The notes under the pieces were generated by a model, which was not told where the DNA came from, ran no database searches, and worked only from the letters and a program-made list of their open reading frames with translations. Position numbers and translations under genes: made by a program. From positions 1 to 16,656 of the forward strand of contig CANRCL010000015.1 of assembly GCA_947629115.1 (NCBI GenBank): a DNA stretch of 16,656 nt. Reading direction: 5' to 3'. Source of the stretch: an uncultured Bacilli bacterium. GTDB lineage: Bacteria; Bacillota_I; Bacilli_A; RF39; UBA660. Numbering within the stretch: position 1 is the first letter of the stretch; each line of letters opens with the position of its first letter. This document shows, one piece after another, positions 1 to 7,474 of the stretch.

Positions 1-65
1 TAAACAATTTATAATTTTTCTTAACCATAAGTTAACCATCTACCTTATGGCATTATTATAAAATA

Positions 66-203
66 TTACCCCCCCCAGTCAATATTTTTTGTTGAAAACT
101 TTTTATAATTTGAAAATTTTTGCAAAAAAATATGATAACTGTTTTCAAAAATTATCATTTTAGACATCATTTGATTATTTAAACTTTTAGTTGCTATTAA
201 CAT
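66..203 (-). CDS. Possible 45-residue ORF, doubtful
   Basis: An open frame of 45 codons begins at ATG (201-203) behind a weak AAGG ribosome-binding-like stretch and ends at TAA (66-68). Its last codons run through a G8 tract (C69-C76 on the plus strand), giving a Trp-Gly-Gly end. The product would be Lys/Asn/Phe rich, with no signal peptide or motif that I recognise. AT-rich DNA of this composition produces such frames by chance, so this may well be non-coding. Nothing else is visible in positions 1-290. Confidence 0.12.
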   Translation of the reverse strand: MLIATKSLNNQMMSKMIIFENSYHIFLQKFSNYKKFSTKNIDWGG

Positions 204-290
204 TGTACCTTATCTTTTAAGTTTCATTTATTTCTACCATACTATAACCAACTATTTTTTTAACAGCAAAACTAAATTAAACATCATATT

Positions 291-735
291 TCAATTTTTA
301 ATAATTAATTTAGAAATTTCTTTTTCAGTTAGTCCAGTATAAAGTTTTATCTTATCAATTGGTTCATTGTTTTTTAGCATTTCTTTGGCAATATTATATT
401 GTTCTTCTTTTTTTGCCTTGTTTTTCGCCAATTTTTATACCTTTTCTTTCGCCACGAATATTTTCCATAATTTTCATTTCGGCTTCTCTAGAAATTAATC
501 TTGTAAATGTACCATTATCATTTAATACTAACATTTTATCTTTCACTTCCTTAATTAAGTCATCTTCTTTACTTAACTTTTCTAATTCTTCTTCGTTGGC
601 ATCTAACATTACTAAATATTTATGTTTGTTTATTCCATCATACCAATCTTTTTTATATCTGGCAATATTTACTACTATTATTTCGAAATTTTCACTATAT
701 AAATCATTTTCTTCATCTTTTATACAATATCTTCG
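291..735 (-). pseudogene. Rpn-family nuclease/transposase remnant (C-terminal part, frameshifted)
   Basis: The reading frame from about 735 down to 394 encodes residues typical of the C-terminal half of Rpn-type recombination-promoting PD-(D/E)XK nucleases/putative transposases: a stretch beginning EENDLYSENFEIIVVNIARY, then YKKDWYDGINKHKYLVMLDA, EEELEKL, and a Gly/Lys/Glu-rich tail (GEKQGKK). The frame breaks at an A7 run (T7 at 408-414). Dropping one A lets translation continue as EEQYNIAKEMLKNNEPIDKI and LYTGLTEKEISKLI to a TGA at 291-293, the usual helical tail of these proteins. Upstream, a TAG (736-738) ends the frame, while another frame reads KLKKVSEDIV, so there is a second lesion. 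The N-terminal catalytic half is absent. I read it as a decayed insertion next to the toxin gene. The family call rests on remembered family sequences. Confidence 0.7.
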
Positions 736-781
736 CTAACTTTTTTGAGTTTAACATATATTTTATTTTTATTCAATAACT

Positions 782-1096
782 TTATTTATTAAATAACTCT
801 GTATGGCTCCCAGTTGCAAAAAGTAATAATACTAATTCACTATCTTCATATTTATAAATTAATAACCAGTCTGGTGCAATATGACATTCTCGACAATTAT
901 TATATATTTTATCATCAGTTAATTGATGGTCTTTATATTTTCTTTCTAGTTTTTCGCCATTGGCAAGTTTGTTAACTATTTTTGCTAGTTTATTAATATC
1001 TTTATTTTGTTTAACGACTTTTTTAAGGTTATTTTTGAATTTAGAAGTTGCTTTTATTTCATAAAGTGAAATATTATTATCAACTTTTATCTTCAT
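782..1096 (-). CDS. yafQ: YafQ/RelE-family mRNA interferase toxin
   Basis: This 104-residue protein has the form of the YafQ branch of the RelE/ParE superfamily. These toxins cut mRNA in the ribosomal A site and are held inactive by a DinJ-type antitoxin. The diagnostic pattern is all there: YEIKATSKFKNNLKK near the N terminus, NGEKL.RKYKDHQL (His57), RECHIAPDWLLIY (His72, Asp76, Trp77) and ATGSHTELF (His98, Phe102). These match in order and spacing the YafQ residues known to matter (H50, H63, D67, W68, H87, F91 in E. coli), so the toxin looks catalytically intact. It is one residue set off the commonest form, with FATGSH in place of RTGSH. Its start overlaps the end of the antitoxin gene by 17 bases, which suggests translational coupling. 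No terminator is evident before the transposase remnant downstream. Confidence 0.9.
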   Translation of the reverse strand: MKIKVDNNISLYEIKATSKFKNNLKKVVKQNKDINKLAKIVNKLANGEKLERKYKDHQLTDDKIYNNCRECHIAPDWLLIYKYEDSELVLLLFATGSHTELFNK

Positions 1097-1379
1097 TCAA
1101 TATATCCTTAAACATTTCCTCTACATTATGATAACCTTTTGTCTTAATTTTACCATTTAGGATATCTTCGCCCTCTTGCAATGCTTCCAATAACTCTTTG
1201 CTTGGTTTATTGTTAGTTTCTTTTACTTCAAATGGTATTCCTCGTTCAGAAATAGTTCTTTTTAAAAACATATTAATTGCTGTACTCATATTAAGTCCAA
1301 GATTATTAAATATTTTGTTTGCTTCTTCTTTAACATCTCGAGGAACATTTACATTAATAACACTTGTTAGATTAGCCAT
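1080..1379 (-). CDS. dinJ: RelB/DinJ-family antitoxin
   Basis: The predicted protein has 99 residues from the chosen start. It has an N-terminal ribbon-helix-helix DNA-binding part (SVINVNVPRDVKEEANKIF, then LGLNMSTAINMFLKRTI), the ERGIPFEV signature of DinJ/RelB antitoxins, and a C-terminal toxin-contacting tail (KGYHNVEEMFKDIL). The frame stays open to an ATG at 1433, but I start at 1377-1379 (MANLTSV). The upstream extension lies over a good promoter (1405-1433), and family members begin only a few residues before the first beta strand. An ATG at 1386-1388 is an alternative, and a GAG-type ribosome-binding stretch serves either. The antitoxin would bind its own promoter, alone or with the toxin, as is usual for the family. 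It ends with TGA. Confidence 0.88.
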   Translation of the reverse strand: MANLTSVINVNVPRDVKEEANKIFNNLGLNMSTAINMFLKRTISERGIPFEVKETNNKPSKELLEALQEGEDILNGKIKTKGYHNVEEMFKDILNEDKS

Positions 1380-1404
1380 TTTTATCATCTCGCTTTCTAA
1401 ATAT

Positions 1405-1433
1405 AGAATAACATCAAAACGTATAAAATTCAA
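1405..1433 (-). promoter_or_regulatory. Likely sigma-A promoter of the toxin-antitoxin operon
   Basis: On the minus strand, TTGAAT (1428-1433) and TATTCT (1405-1410) are separated by exactly 17 bases. This places the start of transcription near 1398, about 20 bases before the chosen antitoxin start codon. The element overlaps the spurious upstream extension of the antitoxin frame, which supports the shorter start. Confidence 0.55.
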
Positions 1434-1439
1434 TATATT

Positions 1440-1456
1440 ACATATATAATATATGT
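1440..1456. promoter_or_regulatory. Inverted repeat, candidate antitoxin operator
   Basis: ACATATATAATATATGT is a palindrome with 8-base arms about one central base, just upstream of the -35 element of the toxin-antitoxin promoter. DinJ/RelB antitoxins bind palindromes at their own promoters, so an operator role is plausible. The surrounding DNA is so AT-rich that chance is a real alternative. Confidence 0.3.
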
Positions 1457-1715
1457 TCTTTTATTTATAATATATATATATTTTATTGTTTTTATTGCTT
1501 AAATTTATTGTAAGAAATTGCATTGGTAAAATATTTTAAAAATAATAATTAAAAATTTGCCTTTGACATTATACATTATTTTATAACAACATTAGAGCAA
1601 TCCTCCTCTCACTTATATATTTAATACTTTTTTCTAGCAGTTCCTTTTTTTCTAAATAAATTTTTGCAAAAAATAAAAAAACAACTAAATTAATAGTCAT
1701 TTTCTTAAATATTAT
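1457..1715. other. Intergenic stretch between spoVT and the toxin-antitoxin operon
   Basis: AT-rich DNA with no gene of any length that I can support. The one sharp feature is a strong Shine-Dalgarno-like AGGAGG (1602-1607, minus strand) nine bases before an ATG (1590-1592) that opens only three codons (Met-Leu-Leu-stop). No convincing intrinsic terminator is visible downstream of spoVT. TTAAATAATATTTAA just after the gene is palindromic but has no GC and no adjoining U tract. Confidence 0.4.
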
Positions 1716-2225
1716 TTAATTTATATCTAACTTTTGAATTAATATTCTTTGAACAATTTTAGCAATAGTTAAATATTCAGTATTTTTTTCATTAGTAATT
1801 AAAATAATTAAACCATTACAATCTGATTGAGTAATTATAGGTAAAATAGTAAAATAACCACTTTTATTTAAATTATTTTCTATCTTTTCAGAAATATAAC
1901 TTTCACGATTATCAATTAAATTTTTATAATTATCGTTTAATTTTTCTTCTCTTAAATCACTTAATTTATTATTCGCTGCAATTACTTTTTCTCTATCAGT
2001 TATTAAAATATCAACACTACAAACATCACTTATAATATCACAAATAGTTTGACTTAAATCTTTTATATTTTCAACTTGTGAATATTTTTTTATTATTATT
2101 GCATTATCATTAGTATATATTTCTAATGGTTCTCCATCTCTAATTCCTAAATTATATCTTATTTCTTTGGGAACTACAATTCTTCCTAACTCATCAATTC
2201 TTCTAGTAATTCCACTTTTTGTCAT
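1716..2225 (-). CDS. spoVT: Stage V sporulation protein T (AbrB-type regulator)
   Basis: A 169-residue transcription factor; B. subtilis SpoVT has 178. Residues 1-50 form the swapped-hairpin AbrB DNA-binding domain: GITRRIDELGRIVVPKEIR, then LGIRDGEPLEIY and IIIKKYS. The rest fits the GAF-like sensor domain of SpoVT, with recognisable pieces such as SVDILITDREKVIAA and a GLIILI strand. The family controls forespore genes late in sporulation, often in the sigma-G regulon. The C-terminal domain is what separates it from the short AbrB/Abh proteins. It follows mfd, as in B. subtilis. ATG at 2223-2225 is preceded by AGGAG ten bases away, inside a hairpin. A separate -10 (2271-2276) suggests it is transcribed at least partly apart from mfd. 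Confidence 0.92.
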   Translation of the reverse strand: MTKSGITRRIDELGRIVVPKEIRYNLGIRDGEPLEIYTNDNAIIIKKYSQVENIKDLSQTICDIISDVCSVDILITDREKVIAANNKLSDLREEKLNDNYKNLIDNRESYISEKIENNLNKSGYFTILPIITQSDCNGLIILITNEKNTEYLTIAKIVQRILIQKLDIN

Positions 2226-2233
2226 ATACTACA

Positions 2234-2276
2234 CACACTCCTATAAAATAGTGTGGTTAAGTTTAAGATTATTATA
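2234..2276 (-). promoter_or_regulatory. spoVT leader: -10 element and hairpin covering the ribosome-binding site
   Basis: TATAAT lies at 2271-2276 on the minus strand, with no good TTGACA partner at 17 bases. In the short leader the arms CACACT (2250-2255 as read on the minus strand) and AGTGTG (2234-2239) can pair around a 10-base loop, with additional internal CUAU/AUAG pairing. The AGGAG Shine-Dalgarno (2238-2242) lies partly in the stem and partly in the loop. Control of translation by this fold is inference. Confidence 0.35.
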
Positions 2277-2296
2277 CTCTTTTAATTTTAGATAAA

Positions 2297-5200
2297 TTAA
2301 TTATCTTTAATGGCTACTAAAAGTTTTACTAAATAATATATATAATGTTCTTGTAATCCTTTATAAAATAAAGTAATTATAATATTATTATGTAAATATT
2401 TTAAATTAAATTTATTAGAAATACTCATTGTTTCAAATAGTAATTTATCTCCTTTGATAGTACTAGATAATTCTTCTGGTAGAATAATTTCTATATAACG
2501 GTCTGTTTTATTAATTTTAGTTATATTTAACATTTTACAAAGATTAGTAAACCATTCTTCATACATATAGATTTCCATATCTTTATCTATTTTACCAAAA
2601 CGGTCTTCTAATTCTTCTTTTACTTCTTTTAATTTAGCAAAAGAATCAATTTCATTAATTTTTTGATGAATTTCAATTTTAACATCTTCATCAGATACAT
2701 AATCATCTTTAATATGAGTAGCAACTTCAATTAAATTTTTATTATCTTCATCTTCTTCTTCTACATATTCTCCTTTAGCCTTTTTTAATTCATCTTCAAT
2801 TAATTTCATATATAAAGATATACCTACGGAATCAACAAATCCGGCTTGGTCGCTACCAAAAATATCGCCAGCCCCTCTTAAGGCTAAATCTCGCATTGCA
2901 ATTTTATAGCCACTACCAAGTTCTGTAAATTCTTTAATTGCTTGTAATCTTTTTACGGCTATTTCATTTAACATTTTCTTTTTGTCATATAATAAATAAG
3001 CATAAGCAACTTTATCACTGCGACCTACTCGACCTCTAATTTGATATAATTGAGCAAGTCCAAAATTATCGGCATTATAAACAATTAAAGTATTGGCATT
3101 GGCAATATCAATTCCATTTTCAATTATAGTAGTACATATTAAAATATCATATTTATAAGATACAAAGTCATCCATTACTTGTTCAAGTTCTTCTTTACTC
3201 ATTCTTCCGTGAGCATATACTATTCTGGCTTCAGGCACTAATGAAGCAATATGACTTACTTGTTTTTCTAATTCTTCAACTCGGTTATATAAAATAAATA
3301 CTTGACCTTTTCTAGATAATTCTTTATATATAGCGTCTTTTACTAATAAATCTTGTTCCTCTATTACATAAGTTTGAACTGGATAACGATTAATTGGTGG
3401 AGTATCAATAACTGATAAATCTCTTAAACCTGATAAAGCCATTTTTAATGTTCTAGGTATAGGTGTGGCTGATAAAGTTAAAACGTTAACATCAGTTTTA
3501 TATTCTTTTATTTTTTCTTTATGTTTTACCCCAAATCTTTGCTCTTCATCAATTATTAAAAGACCTAATTTTTGCATTTTTACATCATCACTTAATATGC
3601 GGTGAGTTCCTACTAAAATATCAATACCACCTGTTTCACATTTTTCTAAAATATATTTTTCTTCTTTTGAAGTTGTAAAACGATTTAATAATCTAATTTC
3701 CACAGGTATATCTTTGAATCTTTCTTTAATAACATTATATTGTTGTTTGGCTAAAATAGTTGTAGGACATAAATACATTACTTGAAAATTATTAATAACT
3801 GTTTTAAATATAGCCCGCATTGCTACTTCAGTCTTACCAAAACCAACATCACCACATAAAAGTCTATCCATTGGAACTTCACTACTTAAATCATTATTTA
3901 TTTCTTCAATGGCTTTAGATTGGTCTCTTGTTTCAACATAAGGAAATAAACTTGCAAATAAGGCTTCATCAGCATATGATTTATAGGAAACTCCCTTTAT
4001 TTGAGCCCTTTCTTTATATAATTTTAATAATTCTTGTGATATATCTTTGGCTTTAGTTTTAATATAAGTTTTTGTTTTAGCCCAACTTGCAGAATTTAAT
4101 TTATTAAGTTTAGGTTGTAAACCATTTTTATCTGAATATTTATAAATAGTATTTATCTTTTCCACAGGAATATATATTTTATCATTACCATCATATAATA
4201 TTTGAATATAATCTTTTTGTAAACCATCTTTAGTTAAAGTGACTAATCCATTATAAATGCCTATTCCGTGATTTAAATGAACTACATAATCTCCTTTAGT
4301 TAAATCATTATAACTTTTAATTTTTTTACCAATATGTAAATTATTCTTATATTTTCCCTCGGTATTGACTTGAATTCCAATATCAAATTCAGATATACAC
4401 ACAATATTGTTAAAAATAAAACCTTTATTTAATTTTTCTTTAATAATAGTGGCATTAGGAATATATTTTTTAATAGTTTTTATTTCACTATCTTTAGATA
4501 AATAGAAATATACTTTCATTCCCTTTTGTTCCCATTTATAAACTGTATCTTGTAAATATTCAAAATTTTCATTAAAGGGCTCTAATTCTTTAGAAACAAA
4601 GTCAGTTGGATTATTTATTGTATCAATATATAATTCATATTTAGGATTTATTTCATTTAATTCATACATATATTTATTAAATTCATTATTATTTTGTTGG
4701 TATTCAACTATTTCATCACATAATTTTTGATAAGCAACATTTATTTGCTCCTTATTATAATATACTACGATAGCATTGGTATAATCATATAATGAATTTT
4801 TTTCAGCAGTTTCTATTTCTTGAAATGGTTTTATAGTTATTTCTTTTAAATCACTAATCTTTCTTTGCGTATTTTCATCAAATGTTCTAATTGATTCAAT
4901 AGTATTGCCAAAAAATTCTAATCTAATAGGATGTTCTTCATTAATTAAAAATATATCAATTATAAAACCACGAACAGAAAATTCGCCAGATGTTGTAACA
5001 ATTGATTCTTTTTTATAACCATAACTAACTAAATTTTCAATAAATTCATCTCTATTAATCGTATCATTTATTTTTAAAGTTTGAAAATTTTGAGTATTTT
5101 TATTAGGTAAATATTTTAAATAACCCATTAAATTAGTTATAATTATTAAATTATCTTTTTTTAAACGTTCTAAAACATTTAATCTACCTAATTCAAATTC

Positions 5201-5440
5201 TGGTGACATGGCAACAACTTTAGAAGTAATGAAATCATCCATAGGAAATAGTTCAGCATTATCAGTATGAGTTTTTATGGCATTATATAATTTATTACTT
5301 TCATATAAATTACTCGCTACTAAAATTAAATTTTTCTTTTCTTTTTTAAATAATTCTAACATATAAAAAGCGATTAACTCGGTAGTTAACCCGTATGTAG
5401 TTTCTCCATTTTGAAATTTAAAATAAGAACTAAAATCCAT
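2297..5440 (-). CDS. mfd: Transcription-repair coupling factor Mfd
   Basis: This 1047-residue SF2 translocase removes RNA polymerase stalled at lesions and recruits UvrA. In order: a UvrB-like N-terminal region (about 1-370); the CarD-like RNA-polymerase-interacting domain (about 378-460; GDYVVHLNHGIGIYNG); the helicase core with Walker A GDVGFGKT (Lys536), DEEQRFG (Asp631), SATPIPRT, IENGIDIANANT and RGRVGRS; the RAD/TRG-like LRGAGDIFGSDQAGF; then the C-terminal TRCF regulatory domain. From Walker A to the end it matches E. coli Mfd in length, but the part before Walker A is about 100 residues shorter, so domains 1-3 are trimmed. The ATG follows AAGGTGG, and pth ends eight bases upstream, so the two are co-transcribed. 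The B. subtilis gene fin, normally between pth and mfd, is absent. Confidence 0.98.
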   Translation of the reverse strand: MDFSSYFKFQNGETTYGLTTELIAFYMLELFKKEKKNLILVASNLYESNKLYNAIKTHTDNAELFPMDDFITSKVVAMSPEFELGRLNVLERLKKDNLIIITNLMGYLKYLPNKNTQNFQTLKINDTINRDEFIENLVSYGYKKESIVTTSGEFSVRGFIIDIFLINEEHPIRLEFFGNTIESIRTFDENTQRKISDLKEITIKPFQEIETAEKNSLYDYTNAIVVYYNKEQINVAYQKLCDEIVEYQQNNNEFNKYMYELNEINPKYELYIDTINNPTDFVSKELEPFNENFEYLQDTVYKWEQKGMKVYFYLSKDSEIKTIKKYIPNATIIKEKLNKGFIFNNIVCISEFDIGIQVNTEGKYKNNLHIGKKIKSYNDLTKGDYVVHLNHGIGIYNGLVTLTKDGLQKDYIQILYDGNDKIYIPVEKINTIYKYSDKNGLQPKLNKLNSASWAKTKTYIKTKAKDISQELLKLYKERAQIKGVSYKSYADEALFASLFPYVETRDQSKAIEEINNDLSSEVPMDRLLCGDVGFGKTEVAMRAIFKTVINNFQVMYLCPTTILAKQQYNVIKERFKDIPVEIRLLNRFTTSKEEKYILEKCETGGIDILVGTHRILSDDVKMQKLGLLIIDEEQRFGVKHKEKIKEYKTDVNVLTLSATPIPRTLKMALSGLRDLSVIDTPPINRYPVQTYVIEEQDLLVKDAIYKELSRKGQVFILYNRVEELEKQVSHIASLVPEARIVYAHGRMSKEELEQVMDDFVSYKYDILICTTIIENGIDIANANTLIVYNADNFGLAQLYQIRGRVGRSDKVAYAYLLYDKKKMLNEIAVKRLQAIKEFTELGSGYKIAMRDLALRGAGDIFGSDQAGFVDSVGISLYMKLIEDELKKAKGEYVEEEDEDNKNLIEVATHIKDDYVSDEDVKIEIHQKINEIDSFAKLKEVKEELEDRFGKIDKDMEIYMYEEWFTNLCKMLNITKINKTDRYIEIILPEELSSTIKGDKLLFETMSISNKFNLKYLHNNIIITLFYKGLQEHYIYYLVKLLVAIKDN

Positions 5441-5448
5441 ATTCCACC

Positions 5449-5997
5449 TTAATTATTATTATAAGCCATTGCTTTTTCTATACCATCTTCTATAAATAAC
5501 TTAATTATCTTATTATAAACATCACTATTTTTTAAAATGTTTTCGGTCTCTTTTTTAGTTAATTTGCCTAAAACATACTTATCAACTGGGATGTTATCAC
5601 TCTTACTAATACCAATTTTTAAACGAGCAAATTCATTACTTCCAAGTTCCTTAATGATTGACTTTATTCCATTATGTCCTCCATCACTACTATTTCTTTT
5701 TATTTTAAATGTTCCGAGTGACATATCTAAATCATCTTGAATAACTAAAATATTTTCAGGAGTTATTTTATAAAAATTAGCGATTTTTTTTACTGCTAAA
5801 CCAGATAAATTCATATAAGTAATGGGTTTTATAAATATTATTTGTTCATCATTAATTTGTTCACTATAAAAGTAAGATTCCATTTTTGTTTTCCAATCAA
5901 CTTTACCTAAATAGTTATCTAATATCATAAAACCTACATTATGCCTAGTTCCTTTATATTCTTTACCAGGATTACCTAAACCAACAACTAATTTCAT
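5449..5997 (-). CDS. pth: Peptidyl-tRNA hydrolase
   Basis: A cytosolic enzyme of 182 residues that cleaves the ester bond of peptidyl-tRNAs dropped from ribosomes, recycling tRNA. The opening VVGLGNPGKEYKGTRHNVGF carries Asn9 and the catalytic His19. Other conserved residues are TYMNLSG (Asn63), QDDLD (Asp88), GGHNGIKS (Asn109) and RLKIGI. All are shifted by a constant few residues from the E. coli positions (N68, D93, N114), so the active site is intact. The ATG at 5995-5997 overlaps the TGA of the upstream methyltransferase gene (ATGA, 4 bases), a sign of translational coupling. In B. subtilis this gene is spoVC and also sits just upstream of the mfd group. Confidence 0.97.
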   Translation of the reverse strand: MKLVVGLGNPGKEYKGTRHNVGFMILDNYLGKVDWKTKMESYFYSEQINDEQIIFIKPITYMNLSGLAVKKIANFYKITPENILVIQDDLDMSLGTFKIKRNSSDGGHNGIKSIIKELGSNEFARLKIGISKSDNIPVDKYVLGKLTKKETENILKNSDVYNKIIKLFIEDGIEKAMAYNNN

Positions 5998-6710
5998 ACT
6001 ACCTCCTTAAACATATTTTGATATGTTTTCATTCCGTCAATATTTATAATATTTTTTATTTTAACTCCTAAATTAGAATCTTTTACACATCTTACTAACA
6101 CAATTTCAGGATTATTTTTTTCTTTAGTTTTTACAAAAGTGATATTTTTAACATTCAAAGAGTATTTATTTGCTAAAATAATTATTTCATCTAAACGATT
6201 TGTTCGATGAACTAAATAAAATTCTCCTTTAGTATTTAAATGTTGAGATGCTATTTTAAATATTTCTTCTAATGTAATTTTTAACTCGTGCCTAGCAATA
6301 CTTAAACTAACAAAATTATTTATATAATCTTTATTATCAACCTTAAAATATGGCGGATTGCAAGTAATTATATCATACTTTTTTTGATTAATAAATTTAT
6401 CAATATCTTTTATATCTGAATTATATATTTTTATTTGTGATTCTAGATGATTATACAAAATACTTTCTTTAGCCAAATCATATATTTTTTCTTGTATTTC
6501 ACACGCTTCGATAGATGAATGAGTTTTAGTTGATAAAATCAAAGGAATTGCGCCATTACCACTACATAAATCTAAAATATTTTTAGTTTTATTAGTAGTT
6601 TTGACATATTCCGCTAAAAGAATAGAATCTAATGAAAATTTAAAATAATCTTTATATTGATATATTTTTAACCCATAATCATATAAATCATTTAAAACTT
6701 TAGTTGCCAT
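5994..6710 (-). CDS. yabB: tRNA1(Val) adenine-37 N6-methyltransferase family protein (YabB/TrmN6)
   Basis: A 238-residue class I SAM-dependent methyltransferase. The N terminus (YGLKIYQ.KDYFKFSLDSILLAEY) is typical of the YabB/YfiC (TrmN6) family. Motif I is ILDLCSGNGAIPL (residues 45-57), followed by the acidic EACEIQE (ribose contact) and the N6-adenine catalytic motif NPPY (118-121). The E. coli homologue methylates N6 of A37 in tRNA1(Val); whether this protein has the same tRNA target is inferred from family and context. The start codon overlaps the stop of ricT by one base (TAATG), and its TGA overlaps the pth start, so the chain ricT-yabB-pth is translationally coupled. The yaaT-yabB order also occurs in B. 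subtilis, where yabA lies between them; yabA is missing here. Confidence 0.9.
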   Translation of the reverse strand: MATKVLNDLYDYGLKIYQYKDYFKFSLDSILLAEYVKTTNKTKNILDLCSGNGAIPLILSTKTHSSIEACEIQEKIYDLAKESILYNHLESQIKIYNSDIKDIDKFINQKKYDIITCNPPYFKVDNKDYINNFVSLSIARHELKITLEEIFKIASQHLNTKGEFYLVHRTNRLDEIIILANKYSLNVKNITFVKTKEKNNPEIVLVRCVKDSNLGVKIKNIINIDGMKTYQNMFKEVV

Positions 6711-7474
6711 TAGTTTATTTCCACTTCTTCTTTATTACTTCCTACTAAAACTTTACATTTACGATTTAAAATATCAACACTTACTACTTCACCATCCCCT
6801 TTAGGAGTTTTAATTATATCTCCAACTGATGGCATATTTTTACTACATTCTAAATAATTTTCATCTTCATATTGTAAACAGCAAAGTAATCTACCACATA
6901 AGCCATTTATTTTTGATGGATTTAAGGCTAAATTTTGATTTTTAGCCATATTCATAGATATAGTATCAATATGATTTAAGAATCTATCACAACATATTTT
7001 TTCACCACATACACCAAACCCACCAACTTCTTTAGCCTTATCTCTGGCTCCGATTTGACGTAATTCTATTCTAGTATGATAAATACTGGCTAATTTTTTT
7101 GCAAGTTCTCGGAAATCAACTCTTTCTTCAGAATAAAAGTTAAATAATAATTGAGATTTATCAAAATTAAATTCGGCATTTATAACATTCATATTAAGAT
7201 TAAAGTTTTTTACTAATTCTCGGCATTTACTTAAGGCTTTGGTATTTTCTTTCAGAATATTAAAATAATCATTAGTATCAGTATTATTGGCTTTCCTAAC
7301 AATATTTTTATATTTTTCATTATCGCCATCATTTGATACTATATCATTAATTTTACCATATTGTAGACCTTTTTCTGTTTCTACTACAACATAATCATTT
7401 ATTTCATAATTATCTTCGCCATTAAAATGATACTTTTTACCATTAGTTTTGAATACCACACTATATACTTTCAT
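6710..7474 (-). CDS. ricT: PSP1-domain protein RicT (YaaT)
   Basis: A 254-residue PSP1-family protein. In B. subtilis YaaT (RicT) works with YmcA and YlbF in the iron-sulfur-bearing Y-complex, which tunes RNase Y cleavage of mRNA and affects sporulation, competence and biofilm decisions. The PSP1 core is clear: VVVETEKGLQYG near residue 30, ARDKAKEVGGFGVCGEKICC (Cys156, Cys161, Cys162) and GLCGRLLCCLQYE (Cys193, Cys198, Cys199), plus a KTPKGDGEVVSVD C-terminal beta segment. The cysteines needed for cluster binding are conserved. It overlaps the end of holB by 14 bases, matching the holB-yaaT pairing in B. subtilis. The partner genes ymcA and ylbF are not in this window. Confidence 0.95.
   Translation of the reverse strand: MKVYSVVFKTNGKKYHFNGEDNYEINDYVVVETEKGLQYGKINDIVSNDGDNEKYKNIVRKANNTDTNDYFNILKENTKALSKCRELVKNFNLNMNVINAEFNFDKSQLLFNFYSEERVDFRELAKKLASIYHTRIELRQIGARDKAKEVGGFGVCGEKICCDRFLNHIDTISMNMAKNQNLALNPSKINGLCGRLLCCLQYEDENYLECSKNMPSVGDIIKTPKGDGEVVSVDILNRKCKVLVGSNKEEVEIN

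Noticed and set aside
1440..1490. Runs of TATATA between the toxin-antitoxin operon and spoVT as a repeat array or CRISPR
   Set aside because: Simple AT-rich sequence with no regular spacers. No CRISPR, tRNA or rRNA gene was seen anywhere in the window.
5994..5996. Mycoplasma genetic code (TGA as Trp)
   Set aside because: TGA ends yabB at a family-typical length and the antitoxin gene, and conserved Trp positions use TGG.
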